Positions 8,074 through 16,449 of a stretch of DNA of 64,000 bases are shown here, in pieces. The stretch lies in the NCBI RefSeq assembly GCF_004959935.1, contig NZ_SMYN01000002.1:299893-363892 (forward strand), read 5' to 3'. Below the pieces are notes generated by a model. The model ran no database searches, was not told where the DNA came from, and was given only the letters and a program-made list of their open reading frames with translations. The stretch comes from Falsirhodobacter xinxiangensis (GTDB lineage Bacteria; Pseudomonadota; Alphaproteobacteria; Rhodobacterales; Rhodobacteraceae). Each line of letters opens with the position of its first letter. Positions within the stretch are counted from its first letter, which is position 1. The translations under genes and the position numbers were made by a program.

Positions 8074-9590
8074 CAGAAGAAGCCCAACTTCTTGGCGCTG
8101 TAGCTGACCAGCATGTTCTTGGTCTGCTGATAATGATCCAGCATCATCCGATGGTTCTCGCGACCGATGCCCGACTGCTTGTAGCCGCCGAAGGCCGCAT
8201 GCGCAGGATAGGCGTGATAGCAGTTGGTCCAGACCCGACCCGCCTGAATGGCCCGCCCGAAGCGATAGGCGCGATTGCCGTCCCGCGTCCAGACCCCCGC
8301 GCCCAGACCGTAAAGCGTATCGTTGGCGATCGAAAGCGCCTCCTCGTCGTCCTTGAAGGTCGTGACCGACACCACCGGCCCGAAGATTTCCTCCTGGAAG
8401 ATGCGCATCTTGTTGGTGCCTTTGAAGATGGTCGGCTTGACGTAGAAGCCGCCCTCGAGTTCGCCCTCCAGCACGTTGCGCTCGCCGCCCGTCAGGATCT
8501 CGGCGCCCTCCTGCCGCCCGATGTCCATATAGGACAGGATCTTCTCCAACTGCTCGGACGAGGCCTGCGCGCCGATCATCGTCGCGGGGTCCAACGGGTC
8601 GCCCTGCACGATGGCCTGCGTCCGGGCCAGCGCCTTTTCCATGAAGCGGTCATAGATCGACTCATGGACCAGCGCGCGCGACGGGCAGGTGCAGACCTCG
8701 CCCTGATTCAGCGCGAACATCACGAAACCTTCTATGGCCTTGTCGAGGAAGTCGTCATCCTCGTTCGCGACATCCTTGAAGAAGATGTTCGGCGACTTGC
8801 CCCCCAGTTCCAGCGTCACAGGGATCAGGTTCTGGCTGGCATATTGCATGATCAGCCGGCCCGTCGTCGTCTCGCCGGTGAAGGCGATCTTGGCGATGCG
8901 GTTCGACGATGCCAGCGGCTTGCCCGCCTCCAGCCCGAAGCCGTTGACGATGTTCAGAACGCCATCGGGCAGCAGATCGGCGATCAATTCGGCCAGCACC
9001 ATAATGGATGCGGGGGTCTGCTCGGCCGGTTTCAGCACGACGCAGTTGCCCGCAGCCAGCGCCGGCGCCAGCTTCCACACCGCCATCAGAATCGGGAAGT
9101 TCCACGGGATGATCTGCCCCACCACGCCCAGCGGCTCGTGGAAGTGATAGGCGACCGTGTCGTCGTCGATCTCCGAGATATGGCCTTCCTGCGCACGCAC
9201 GACGCCTGCGAAATAGCGGAAATGGTCCACGGCCAGCGGCAGGTCGGCGGCGGTCGTCTCGCGGATCGGTTTGCCGTTGTCCCAAGTCTCGGCGGTGGCC
9301 AGCAGCGCGAGGTTCTCCTCGATCCGGTCGGCGATGCGGTTCAGGATCAGCGATCGCTCGGCAACGCTGGTCCGGCCCCATTTGCCCTTGGCGGCATGGG
9401 CGGCATCCAAGGCGGCTTCGACATCGCTGGCGTCGGAGCGCGCAATCTGGCAGATGACCTTGCCTGTGACGGGCGAGGTGTTGTCGAAATACCGGCCTGC
9501 CTTCGGGGCGACCCATTTGCCGCCGATGAAGTTGTCATAGCGTTCCTTGAACGGCGATTTCGCCGTCCGGAATTGTTCAACCTTGTTCAT
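8073..9590 (-). CDS. NAD-dependent aldehyde dehydrogenase (AldA/ExaC/AcoD type)
   Basis: 505 aa, full length. The substrate/cofactor core [20 protein letters not shown] and [12 protein letters not shown] (general-base Glu) are present, and the catalytic Cys is Cys300 in [11 protein letters not shown], the signature of the acetaldehyde-oxidising ExaC/AcoD branch. It probably oxidises acetaldehyde or related short aldehydes to acids in the cytosol. Downstream it is coupled to the DUF779 gene; upstream on the same strand is a GAF/Fis regulator, with a perfect inverted repeat between them at 9679-9696. The exact aldehyde cannot be read from the sequence. Confidence 0.92.
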   Translation of the reverse strand: MNKVEQFRTAKSPFKERYDNFIGGKWVAPKAGRYFDNTSPVTGKVICQIARSDASDVEAALDAAHAAKGKWGRTSVAERSLILNRIADRIEENLALLATAETWDNGKPIRETTAADLPLAVDHFRYFAGVVRAQEGHISEIDDDTVAYHFHEPLGVVGQIIPWNFPILMAVWKLAPALAAGNCVVLKPAEQTPASIMVLAELIADLLPDGVLNIVNGFGLEAGKPLASSNRIAKIAFTGETTTGRLIMQYASQNLIPVTLELGGKSPNIFFKDVANEDDDFLDKAIEGFVMFALNQGEVCTCPSRALVHESIYDRFMEKALARTQAIVQGDPLDPATMIGAQASSEQLEKILSYMDIGRQEGAEILTGGERNVLEGELEGGFYVKPTIFKGTNKMRIFQEEIFGPVVSVTTFKDDEEALSIANDTLYGLGAGVWTRDGNRAYRFGRAIQAGRVWTNCYHAYPAHAAFGGYKQSGIGRENHRMMLDHYQQTKNMLVSYSAKKLGFF

Positions 9591-9678
9591 CAGGTCCTCC
9601 CTTACCCGTGTTCATGGTCCAACCGTGATGCCGGGACGCGGCGCTGTCACCTGCCACGCCATCGGCAATACCCCCCGG

Positions 9679-9696
9679 TGTCGCGGGAATGCGACA
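9679..9696. promoter_or_regulatory. Perfect inverted repeat upstream of aldehyde dehydrogenase
   Basis: TGTCGC-GGGAAT-GCGACA: 6-bp arms with a 6-bp spacer, 89 to 106 bp upstream of the dehydrogenase start. The position and size fit an activator site for the adjacent Fis-type regulator. Binding is inferred. Confidence 0.5.
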
Positions 9697-9707
9697 GCGG
9701 GCGTCGA

Positions 9708-10643
9708 TCATCCTCGCCGCGTCGCGGCGATCTTGCGATGCAGCGTGGCGCGGGAAATCCCCAGCGAGCGCGCCGCCACCGTCACATTCCCCGAGGCGCG
9801 CGCCAACGCCCGCGCCAAAGCGGCGCGTTCTGCCGTCTCCAGCGTATCGGGGGTGCCACCGAGCAGGTCGGCAGCAGGTCGGGGCAGATCGTCCAAAGGT
9901 CCGAGCGCCTGACGCGCCGACCGTGTCGCGCCCACGACCAGATCGTCCGCGTCCACCGCCAGCACCGCCGAACGATCCGCGCCCGGCACCAGCACCATCC
10001 GCGCCTGCGGGAACGCAAGACGCAGCGCCTCCACCTCGATCCGGCGGGCGGTATCGGCAACCGAATGCGCGATCAGACCTGCAAACCCTTCGGTCAGATC
10101 ATCGCGGCAGGACGACACGTCCAGCGCCCCCGCCAGTGATCCGTCGTGGTTGAAGATCGGCGCCGTCATGCAGGACAGCGCAGTGTTGCGCGCAAGATAA
10201 TGCTGGTCACGCCGGATCGTCACCGTCCGCCGCTCTGCGATCGCCGTGCCGATTCCGTTCGTTCCCTGCCGTGCCTCGGACCAGACGGTGCCGGTCCATA
10301 GGCCCCATTCGCGAAAGGCGTCATCCTCGGCCCCCGCCCCGCGGCGGTCCAGCGGAACCCCATCCGGGTCGGCCAACAGCACGCAGCACCCGACGCTTCC
10401 GACCGCTTGGAACAGCCGGTCGAGGCTGGGCGCGGCAGCGGCGATCAGCGGCCCCATCCGGTCCCGCGCGGCGCGGAATTCGGCGTCGGCCAGTCGCCCG
10501 GCATCGGCACGGCCCGCCGGGTCCAGCCCGTGCAGCCGGGCGGAACGCGTCCAGCTTGCAACCAGCGGCGAACGGGCGGCATCGCTTCCCAGCAACGCCG
10601 CTTCGATGCGGCCCGCATGTTCCGCAACGCGCATGTTGTTCAT
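9708..10643 (-). CDS. AcoR-like GAF / Fis-HTH transcriptional regulator lacking the AAA+ domain
   Basis: 311 aa. The N-terminal half (about 15-190) is the GAF-type sensor of AcoR proteins, with typical segments SWTRSARLHGLDP and EARQGTNGIGTAI. The last 45 residues are a Fis-type helix-turn-helix (ALARASGNVTVAARSLGISR). AcoR itself has about 650 aa with a sigma-54 interaction ATPase between these parts; that module is missing here, so it cannot activate sigma-54 RNA polymerase in the classical way. A GGAGG site before ATG 10643 supports the start. It probably controls the adjacent aldehyde dehydrogenase/DUF779 pair. An inverted repeat CGACAG-AAAA-CTGTCG (10710-10725) lies upstream of its own start. 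Confidence 0.85.
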   Translation of the reverse strand: MNNMRVAEHAGRIEAALLGSDAARSPLVASWTRSARLHGLDPAGRADAGRLADAEFRAARDRMGPLIAAAAPSLDRLFQAVGSVGCCVLLADPDGVPLDRRGAGAEDDAFREWGLWTGTVWSEARQGTNGIGTAIAERRTVTIRRDQHYLARNTALSCMTAPIFNHDGSLAGALDVSSCRDDLTEGFAGLIAHSVADTARRIEVEALRLAFPQARMVLVPGADRSAVLAVDADDLVVGATRSARQALGPLDDLPRPAADLLGGTPDTLETAERAALARALARASGNVTVAARSLGISRATLHRKIAATRRG

Positions 10644-10709
10644 GGGTCTCCTCCCCCATCGTCCGCGAATCCACGCGGATGAGACAGCATAGGACGAAAC
10701 CGTGCGAGA

Positions 10710-10725
10710 CGACAGAAAACTGTCG
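10710..10725. promoter_or_regulatory. Inverted repeat between regulator gene and modA
   Basis: CGACAG-AAAA-CTGTCG, perfect 6-bp arms, 67 bp upstream of the GAF/Fis regulator and 83 bp upstream of modA. Its half-sites share CGACA/TGTCG with the repeat at 9679-9696 but in everted order. Could be an autoregulatory site; not a ModE box. Confidence 0.35.
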
Positions 10726-10807
10726 GACCGATATGTCCCACGGAAAATAACGGTTGCCAGCGGCCCGCGCTGCGGGTGTTATGCCCGAAGTCGAACGGAG
10801 CCCGCCC

Positions 10808-11545
10808 ATGTTGCGCCTTGCCCTTGCCACCGCCCTTTTCCTGCCGCTTTCCGCCCAGGCCGAGGATGTCACAGTATTCGCCGCCGCCAGCCTGAAGACC
10901 GCGCTGGACGAGATCGCGACCGACTGGCAGCAGTCCAGCGGGGATACGGTGACCGTCTCCTATGCCGGGTCGTCGCAGCTGGCCCGCCAGATCCAGCAAG
11001 GCGCGCCCGCCGATCTGTTCATTTCGGCCGCCGTGGATTGGATGGACACGGTCGAGGGCGACGGCCTGATCGCCGAGGGCAGCCGCGTCGATCTTCTGGG
11101 CAATACGCTCGTGATCGTTGGCGGTGCCGATGCGCCCGATCTGGAAATCGCAAATCTTCCCACCGCGCTGAGCGGAGGCAAGCTGGCGATGGCACTGGTG
11201 GATTCGGTGCCTGCCGGGGTCTATGGCAAGCAGGCGCTGACCTCGCTTGGTCTGTGGGATGGCGTGTCGCCATCGGTCGCCCAGGCGGACAACGTGCGCG
11301 CGGCGCTGGCGCTGGTGGCGACCGGCGAGGCGCCTTACGGCATCGTCTATGCCTCGGATGCGGTGGCCGAGCCTGCGGTCAGGGTCGTCGCAACCTTCGC
11401 CGAAGGCAGCCACGATCCCATCGTCTATCCCGCCGCGGCGCTGAAGGATGCAGGTCCGGCTGCGACCGGGTTCCTCGATCATCTTTCTTCCGAAGCTGCG
11501 GCGGCCACCTTCCGCGAACAGGGCTTCGAAGTTCTTCGCCAATGA
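10808..11545 (+). CDS. modA: Molybdate-binding periplasmic protein ModA
   Basis: 245 aa. Signal peptide MLRLALATALFLPLSAQA, then the ModA fold with VFAAASLKTALDEI (molybdate-binding Ser/Ala loop), SYAGSSQLARQI and PADLFISAA, all family signatures. It binds molybdate (and tungstate) in the periplasm for ModBC. The ATG at 10808 has AACGGAG 7 nt upstream; a longer in-frame extension lacks a signal peptide and is unlikely. First gene of modABC, overlapping modB as ATGA. No ModE gene or classical Mo-box is visible nearby. Molybdate would serve the molybdopterin enzymes fed by MoaA at 61.2 kb. Confidence 0.93.
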   Translation: MLRLALATALFLPLSAQAEDVTVFAAASLKTALDEIATDWQQSSGDTVTVSYAGSSQLARQIQQGAPADLFISAAVDWMDTVEGDGLIAEGSRVDLLGNTLVIVGGADAPDLEIANLPTALSGGKLAMALVDSVPAGVYGKQALTSLGLWDGVSPSVAQADNVRAALALVATGEAPYGIVYASDAVAEPAVRVVATFAEGSHDPIVYPAAALKDAGPAATGFLDHLSSEAAAATFREQGFEVLRQ

Positions 11546-12222
11546 CCCCGGAGGAGTGGCAGGCTGTCCTTCTGTCGCTTCGGGTCGCCTTGGTCGCCAC
11601 GCTCGTCAGCCTGCCATTCGGCATTCTGGCCGCGATGGCCCTGGCGCGCTGGCGGTTTCCGGGGCGCCAGATCCTGAACGGGTTGGTCCATCTTCCGCTG
11701 ATCCTCCCGCCGGTGGTGACGGGCTATCTGCTGCTGCTGACCTTCGGGCGGCGCGGCACCGTCGGGCAATGGCTGGCCGAGACCGGGATCGTCTTCGCCT
11801 TCAACTGGACCGGCGCGGTGCTTGCGGCGGCGGTCATGGCCTTCCCGCTTCTGGTCCGCGCCATCCGCCTGTCGCTGGAGGCCGTCGATCCAGGGCTCGA
11901 AGCCGCGGCGGGCACTCTGGGCGCATCGCCCTTGTGGGTCTTTGCCACGGTGACCCTGCCGATGATCCTGCCGGGTATCATCGCCGGCGCCGTGCTGGCT
12001 TTTGCCAAGGCAATGGGCGAGTTCGGGGCCACCATCACATTTGTTGCGAACATTCCCGGCCACACCCAGACGCTGCCATCCGCCATCTATGCCCTGCTTC
12101 AGGTTCCGGGCGGCGAAGAGCGGGCCATGCGGCTGGTCGCCATCGCGATCGCGGTTGCGATGTCGGCGTTGCTGCTGTCGGAATGGCTGTCGCGGGCCAT
12201 CGCCCGAAGGGTCGCATCATGA
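11542..12222 (+). CDS. modB: Molybdate ABC transporter permease ModB
   Basis: 226 aa, five or six membrane helices, starting MTPEEWQAVLLSLRVALVAT. The EAA-type coupling loop LEAAAGTLGASPLWVFATVTLP lies near residues 117-138, and the C-terminal LAFAKAMGEFGATITFVANI is typical of ModB. It forms the homodimeric inner-membrane channel. Start and stop overlap modA and modC as ATGA, indicating tight coupling; longer upstream open frame is a shadow of modA. Confidence 0.93.
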   Translation: MTPEEWQAVLLSLRVALVATLVSLPFGILAAMALARWRFPGRQILNGLVHLPLILPPVVTGYLLLLTFGRRGTVGQWLAETGIVFAFNWTGAVLAAAVMAFPLLVRAIRLSLEAVDPGLEAAAGTLGASPLWVFATVTLPMILPGIIAGAVLAFAKAMGEFGATITFVANIPGHTQTLPSAIYALLQVPGGEERAMRLVAIAIAVAMSALLLSEWLSRAIARRVAS

Positions 12223-13310
12223 CGCTTTCCGTGTCCATCCGGCATCCTCTGGCACATTTTGCGCTCGACCTGTCCTTCGAGGCGGGACCGGGTGTGACCG
12301 CGATCTTCGGACGTTCCGGGGCGGGCAAGACGACGCTGGTCAACGCGGTCGCGGGGATGTTGCGGCCCGCCGAAGGGCGCATCGCGCTTGGCGGCCAGAT
12401 GCTGAGCGACCGCAGCCATTTCGTGCCGCCACATAAACGCCGCATCGGGTATGTGTTTCAGGACGGGCGGCTGTTCCCGCATCTGACCGTCCGGCAGAAC
12501 CTGCTTTATGGGCGCTGGTTCTCGGGTGCCGGCGCGGATCTCGGGCGGATCGTCGAGATGCTGGGGCTTGGCATGCTGATGGACCGCCGCCCCGCGCGGC
12601 TTTCCGGCGGCGAAAAGCAACGGGTCGCCATCGGACGCGCCCTTCTTTGCGCCCCGCGCCTTTTGCTGCTGGACGAGCCGCTCGCTGCGCTGGACGGCGC
12701 GCGCAAGGCCGAGATCCTGCCCTATCTGGAGCGGCTGCGCGAGGAAGGCATGCCCATTCTTTACGTGAGCCATTCCGTGGCCGAGGTCATGCGCCTTGCC
12801 GCGCGGGTCATCTTGCTTGATGCGGGTCGGATCACAGGCTCGGGTGCCCCCGCGGATATGTTGTCCGACCCGGCCTCCGGCCTCGCGCAATCCGAGGTGG
12901 GGGCCCTTATCCCGGCCCGGGTCGCGGCTCGCGATCCTGATGGGCTTGCGCGACTCGACACCGCTGCGGGGCCGCTTTATCTGCCAACTCAGGACCCTGT
13001 CGGAACGGTCCTGAACATCCGCATCCATTCGCAGGATGTCATGATCGCACTGTCACCCCCGGTCGGGATTTCGGCGCTGAACATCCTGCCGGCCGTGGTC
13101 GAGCAGGTCATCCCGCGCGGGCACGAGGCACTGATCCGCCTGCGCCTCGGCCCCGAGGCCCTGCTGGCCCGCATCACCGCGCGTTCGGCGACGGCACTGG
13201 GCCTCGTGCCGGGAATGCCCTGTCACGCGATCCTGAAGACCGTCGCGATCGCGGATCACTCGGTCTCCGAAGGGGTCACCACCGGGGTATTCTCGGCCCG
13301 GTCGCGATAG
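12219..13310 (+). CDS. modC: Molybdate ABC transporter ATPase ModC
   Basis: 363 aa. ATPase domain with Walker A GRSGAGKTT (about 31-39), signature LSGGEKQRVAIGRAL (about 127), Walker B LLLLDEPLAALD (about 147) and the switch His in VSHS (about 188). The C-terminal part (about 290-363) is a Mop/TOBE domain that binds oxyanion in other ModC proteins. It powers ModB. The last 55 bp overlap the 3' end of mnhG on the opposite strand, so both proteins' C-termini are encoded by the same DNA. Confidence 0.93.
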   Translation: MTLSVSIRHPLAHFALDLSFEAGPGVTAIFGRSGAGKTTLVNAVAGMLRPAEGRIALGGQMLSDRSHFVPPHKRRIGYVFQDGRLFPHLTVRQNLLYGRWFSGAGADLGRIVEMLGLGMLMDRRPARLSGGEKQRVAIGRALLCAPRLLLLDEPLAALDGARKAEILPYLERLREEGMPILYVSHSVAEVMRLAARVILLDAGRITGSGAPADMLSDPASGLAQSEVGALIPARVAARDPDGLARLDTAAGPLYLPTQDPVGTVLNIRIHSQDVMIALSPPVGISALNILPAVVEQVIPRGHEALIRLRLGPEALLARITARSATALGLVPGMPCHAILKTVAIADHSVSEGVTTGVFSARSR

Positions 13311-13597
13311 AGCGCGGCGCGGCCCAGAAGCATCAGCGTGACCGGCGTCGTGCACATGATGAAGAAGCCGATGACCAGATCATGCAGCACCAGCCGCCCT
13401 TCGGAGAGCGAAAAGAAGATGACCGAGGCAAGGATTGTCGCCAGCGCCCCCCAGCTTGTCCCCAGCGTAGGCGCATGCAGCCGGTCATAGAAGCTGCGCA
13501 GCCGCAGCAGCCCGATCGACCCGATCAGCGTCAGCCCGGCACCGAGGACAAGAAAGAACGCCACGACGATCGCGGCCCAAAGCGGCAGTTCCGTCAT
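13256..13597 (-). CDS. mnhG: Mrp/Pha cation:proton antiporter subunit G
   Basis: 113 aa, three membrane helices; [20 protein letters not shown] near residues 28-47 is the MrpG/PhaG signature. The subunit belongs to the hetero-oligomeric Mrp antiporter that exchanges Na+ (or K+) for H+. Last gene of the seven-function operon, overlapping subunit F by 4 bp. Its 3' 55 bp are antisense to the end of modC; the tail ([12 protein letters not shown]) is hydrophilic and may tolerate this overlap. Confidence 0.9.
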   Translation of the reverse strand: MTELPLWAAIVVAFFLVLGAGLTLIGSIGLLRLRSFYDRLHAPTLGTSWGALATILASVIFFSLSEGRLVLHDLVIGFFIMCTTPVTLMLLGRAALYRDRAENTPVVTPSETE

Positions 13598-13875
13598 TCG
13601 ATGACCTCCCCCCTCATCAGGAATTTCGCCAGCGCCAGCGTCGATACGAAGCCAAGGACGCCGATGACCAGCGATGCCTCAAAAAAGAAGATGCTGCCCG
13701 TTCGGATGCCCATCGTGATCAGGAGCAGCATCGCGTTGACGTAAAGCGTATCGAGCCCCAGCACCCGGTCCTGCGCCCGTGGGCCACGCAGGATGCGCAG
13801 CACCGCCAGCAGCATCGCGATCACCAGCATCCCCTGCGCCAGCAGCGTCGCGACAAGAAGGATCGTTCCGCTCAT
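13594..13875 (-). CDS. mnhF: Mrp/Pha antiporter subunit F
   Basis: 93 aa, three helices, beginning [16 protein letters not shown]. The [19 protein letters not shown] motif is characteristic of MrpF/PhaF. The ATG at 13875 overlaps the subunit E stop (ATGA); an extended upstream start would run back into subunit E and is not needed. Part of the antiporter complex for pH and Na+/K+ homeostasis. Confidence 0.9.
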   Translation of the reverse strand: MSGTILLVATLLAQGMLVIAMLLAVLRILRGPRAQDRVLGLDTLYVNAMLLLITMGIRTGSIFFFEASLVIGVLGFVSTLALAKFLMRGEVIE

Positions 13876-14360
13876 TCCAGAATCTCCCTCAATGCCTTTT
13901 CGTATCGGTTCTTGATCAGGTCCTTCCAATCCGCCTCATCGACCAGGTCGAAGACATGCAGGAGAAGAACGCCCCGGCGCGGATTCCAGCCAAGCCAGGC
14001 CGTTCCCGGCGTGGCCGTGACGATGATCGCCAGCAAGGCCAGCGCGGTCCGGTTGCGGGTTTCCAGTTCGATCTCGATCATGCCGGAGCGGCGCTTGCCG
14101 TGCCGCCCGCCATTCAGGATCAGCCGCGCGACGTCGAAGTTAGAGCGCGCGATGTCCACGATCAGAACGCCCAGCAGCACGGGGATGCGATGAACCTTGC
14201 GCAGGGTGATCGGCGTCGGCTCCAGCGCGGACATGCTGCGGCTGGCCACCAGCGCCACTGCCGATCCAAGGATGAACTGCCCAGGTGTGAAGCCGGTCAG
14301 CACCAGCCAGACGATCAGCAGAAGCAGCGCAAGGAACGGGTGCGGAAGGATGCGCTTCAT
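13872..14360 (-). CDS. mnhE: Mrp/Pha antiporter subunit E
   Basis: 162 aa: two closely spaced N-terminal helices (about 8-45), then a cytosolic domain. [20 protein letters not shown] and [15 protein letters not shown] fit MrpE. The C-terminal region faces the cytoplasm and is needed for complex stability in characterised Mrp systems. ATG overlaps the subunit D stop (ATGA), stop overlaps the subunit F start. Confidence 0.9.
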   Translation of the reverse strand: MKRILPHPFLALLLLIVWLVLTGFTPGQFILGSAVALVASRSMSALEPTPITLRKVHRIPVLLGVLIVDIARSNFDVARLILNGGRHGKRRSGMIEIELETRNRTALALLAIIVTATPGTAWLGWNPRRGVLLLHVFDLVDEADWKDLIKNRYEKALREILE

Positions 14361-16111
14361 TGCTGCACCTCGCCCGCGGGCGCGCCCATCGGCGGTGCGG
14401 GCGGTCCAAGCCGCTCGCGTTCCGGTTCAGGCGCGGGGGTGGGTGCGGTCTCGGCCTGTTCCTGCCGTTCGACGGTGCGTTCGGCCATGATGACGCCGTT
14501 GATATAGACCGTCGGCTCGTGCAATGCCGCAGCCGTCGCTTCCATGTAGCGCATCGCCGGGCGGGCCTGCCATGTCAGCAACACCGTGGCGAGAATCAGC
14601 GCGGCGATGGGCGCGATTTCGGACGCCTTGACCTTGGGTGCGACATCGTCGGCCGCGGCCCAGAAGGTCTGGATGCCAACGCGCACCAGCGCGATCAGCG
14701 TCGCGAGGCCCGAAAGGATCAGCAGCGCCATGAACGCCCATTCGACCGGCCCCGACCCGGTGCCCTGAAGCATCCCCGACAGGATCATCACCTTGCCAAG
14801 AAAGCCCGACAGCGGCGGCATTCCGGCCAGCAGCACGGCCAGCGCGGCAAAGCAGACGCCAAGAATGGTCATCACGCCGGGAATGACGAAACCGGAACCC
14901 TCCGGCTCCTCGGGGTCATCATCGGGGCCGCCATAAAGGTCCGAGGTCAGCGCCAGCATCGCCGCGACCGATCCCTGCCCGCGTTCGACCAGCTCCACCA
15001 GCAGGAACAGCCCCGCGATCGCAATGGTCGATCCGATCATGTAATAGAGCGCACCGGCTAGCATCGCGACGCCGCCCCCGCCCATCGCAAGGCCCACCAC
15101 CGTCAGCAGCGTGCCCGAGGAGATCAGGACCGAGAACCCGGCCATGCGCGACATCGCCTGCGAGCCGAGGATGCCCACCGTGCCATAGGCCAGCGTCGCC
15201 ATCCCGCCCGCGATCAGAACCCCCGCGCCGAAACCCGCCGACGGCCCGGTGCCGGGCGCAAAGGTCAGGAACGTCAGCCGCAGGATGATGTAGACCCCGA
15301 CCTTGGTCAGGATCGCGAACATCGCCGCCACCGGGGCCGAAGCCGCCTGATATGTCGGCGGCAGCCAGAAGCACAGCGGCCACATGCCGGCCTTGACCAG
15401 AAACGCCAGACCAAGGATCGCCAGCCCCGCATGGACCAGCGGACGATCGCTGGCCGCGATATAGGGCATCCGCTGCGCCAGATCGGCCATGTTCAACGTG
15501 CCGACCACGCCATAGATCGTCGCGACCCCGATCAGGAAGAACAACGACGCCACGAGGTTGATCGCGATGTAGTGCATCCCCGACCGAACCCGCGCCGCGC
15601 CCGACCCGTGCAGCATCAGACCATATGACGCCGCCAGCATGATCTCGAAAAAGACGAACAGGTTGAACAGATCGCCCGTCAGGAAGGCGCCGTTGACCCC
15701 CATCATCATAAACATGAACAGCGAATGGAAATGCTGCCCGCGCCCCTGCCACGTCGCCGATGCGAATATCAGCGACGGGATCGACAGGATCGAGGCCAGC
15801 ACCAGCATGAGTGCCGAAAGACGGTCCAGGACCAGGTTGATCCCGAACGGCGTCGGCCAGTCGCCCAGCAGATAAAGCCCGATCTCGTTCCCGCCGGAGG
15901 GACCCGCCCCTTTGGAGCGGTTCAGCAGATCGAACGCGACCAGCAGCATCATCACCGACGCGATAAGGCTGATCGCCATCTTCGCCTTCCGCTGGCGATC
16001 CTCGTAGAACAGCATGATCGCGGCGGCGATCAGCGGGATGAGGATCGGCGCAATCATCATGTGTTGCGGCGTCAGCGCGCCGCCCGGCATCAGAGCTTCG
16101 ATCCCGTTCAC
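14357..16111 (-). CDS. mnhD: Mrp/Pha antiporter subunit D (NuoL/M/N-like proton channel)
   Basis: 584 aa with about 14 helices, homologous to the proton-pumping subunits of complex I. Conserved features include the charged helix residues in LFVFFEIMLAASYGLMLHG and LVKAGMWPLCFWLPPTYQAA. It starts at GTG 16111, overlapping the subunit C stop (GTGA). Compared with usual MrpD (about 500 aa) it has a soluble acidic insert (YGGPDDDPEEPEGSG) and a proline-rich hydrophilic C-terminal tail ending GAPAGEVQQ. Membrane-embedded, part of the cation/H+ translocation path. Confidence 0.92.
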   Translation of the reverse strand: MNGIEALMPGGALTPQHMMIAPILIPLIAAAIMLFYEDRQRKAKMAISLIASVMMLLVAFDLLNRSKGAGPSGGNEIGLYLLGDWPTPFGINLVLDRLSALMLVLASILSIPSLIFASATWQGRGQHFHSLFMFMMMGVNGAFLTGDLFNLFVFFEIMLAASYGLMLHGSGAARVRSGMHYIAINLVASLFFLIGVATIYGVVGTLNMADLAQRMPYIAASDRPLVHAGLAILGLAFLVKAGMWPLCFWLPPTYQAASAPVAAMFAILTKVGVYIILRLTFLTFAPGTGPSAGFGAGVLIAGGMATLAYGTVGILGSQAMSRMAGFSVLISSGTLLTVVGLAMGGGGVAMLAGALYYMIGSTIAIAGLFLLVELVERGQGSVAAMLALTSDLYGGPDDDPEEPEGSGFVIPGVMTILGVCFAALAVLLAGMPPLSGFLGKVMILSGMLQGTGSGPVEWAFMALLILSGLATLIALVRVGIQTFWAAADDVAPKVKASEIAPIAALILATVLLTWQARPAMRYMEATAAALHEPTVYINGVIMAERTVERQEQAETAPTPAPEPERERLGPPAPPMGAPAGEVQQ

Positions 16112-16449
16112 TGGCGTTCCTTCCCGTCGACATGGTCGGTCCCGGTGAACCCGCGCGAGGCAAGCAGCACGACGAGGAACAGCGCGGTGGTGGCGAAGCT
16201 GATGACGATGGCCGTCAGCACGAGCGCCTGCGGAATCGGGTCGGTGAAGGCGGTAGGATCGATTTCTCCGGATTTGGGCAGGATGGGCGCGGCTGCGGTG
16301 CGCAGGCGGCCCATCGAAAAGATGAACAGGTTGACGCCATAGGACAGAAGGCACAGGCCCACGATCACCTGAAAGCTGCGCGGGCGCATCACCAGCCACG
16401 TGCCGGAGGCGACGAGAATACCGATACCCATCGAAAGGATCAGTTCCAT
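16108..16449 (-). CDS. mnhC: Mrp/Pha antiporter subunit C (NuoK-like)
   Basis: 113 aa with three helices (MELILSMGIGILVASGTWLV..., VGLCLLSYGVNLFIF..., LVLTAIVISFATTALFLVVL), the NuoK/MnhC fold. VGLCLLSYGVNLFIFSMG and DPIPQALVLTAIVISFA are the family signatures. The ATG follows the end of the fused subunit A/B gene directly (TGATG). Confidence 0.93.
   Translation of the reverse strand: MELILSMGIGILVASGTWLVMRPRSFQVIVGLCLLSYGVNLFIFSMGRLRTAAAPILPKSGEIDPTAFTDPIPQALVLTAIVISFATTALFLVVLLASRGFTGTDHVDGKERQ

Noticed and set aside
9591..9707. Sigma-54 (-24/-12) promoter for the aldehyde dehydrogenase
   Set aside because: TGGCAGGTGACAGC and similar stretches lack the GG-N10-GC spacing.
10730..10807. ModE-type Mo-box before modA
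   Set aside because: No TATAT-N-TATA palindrome; only the CGACAG inverted repeat is present.
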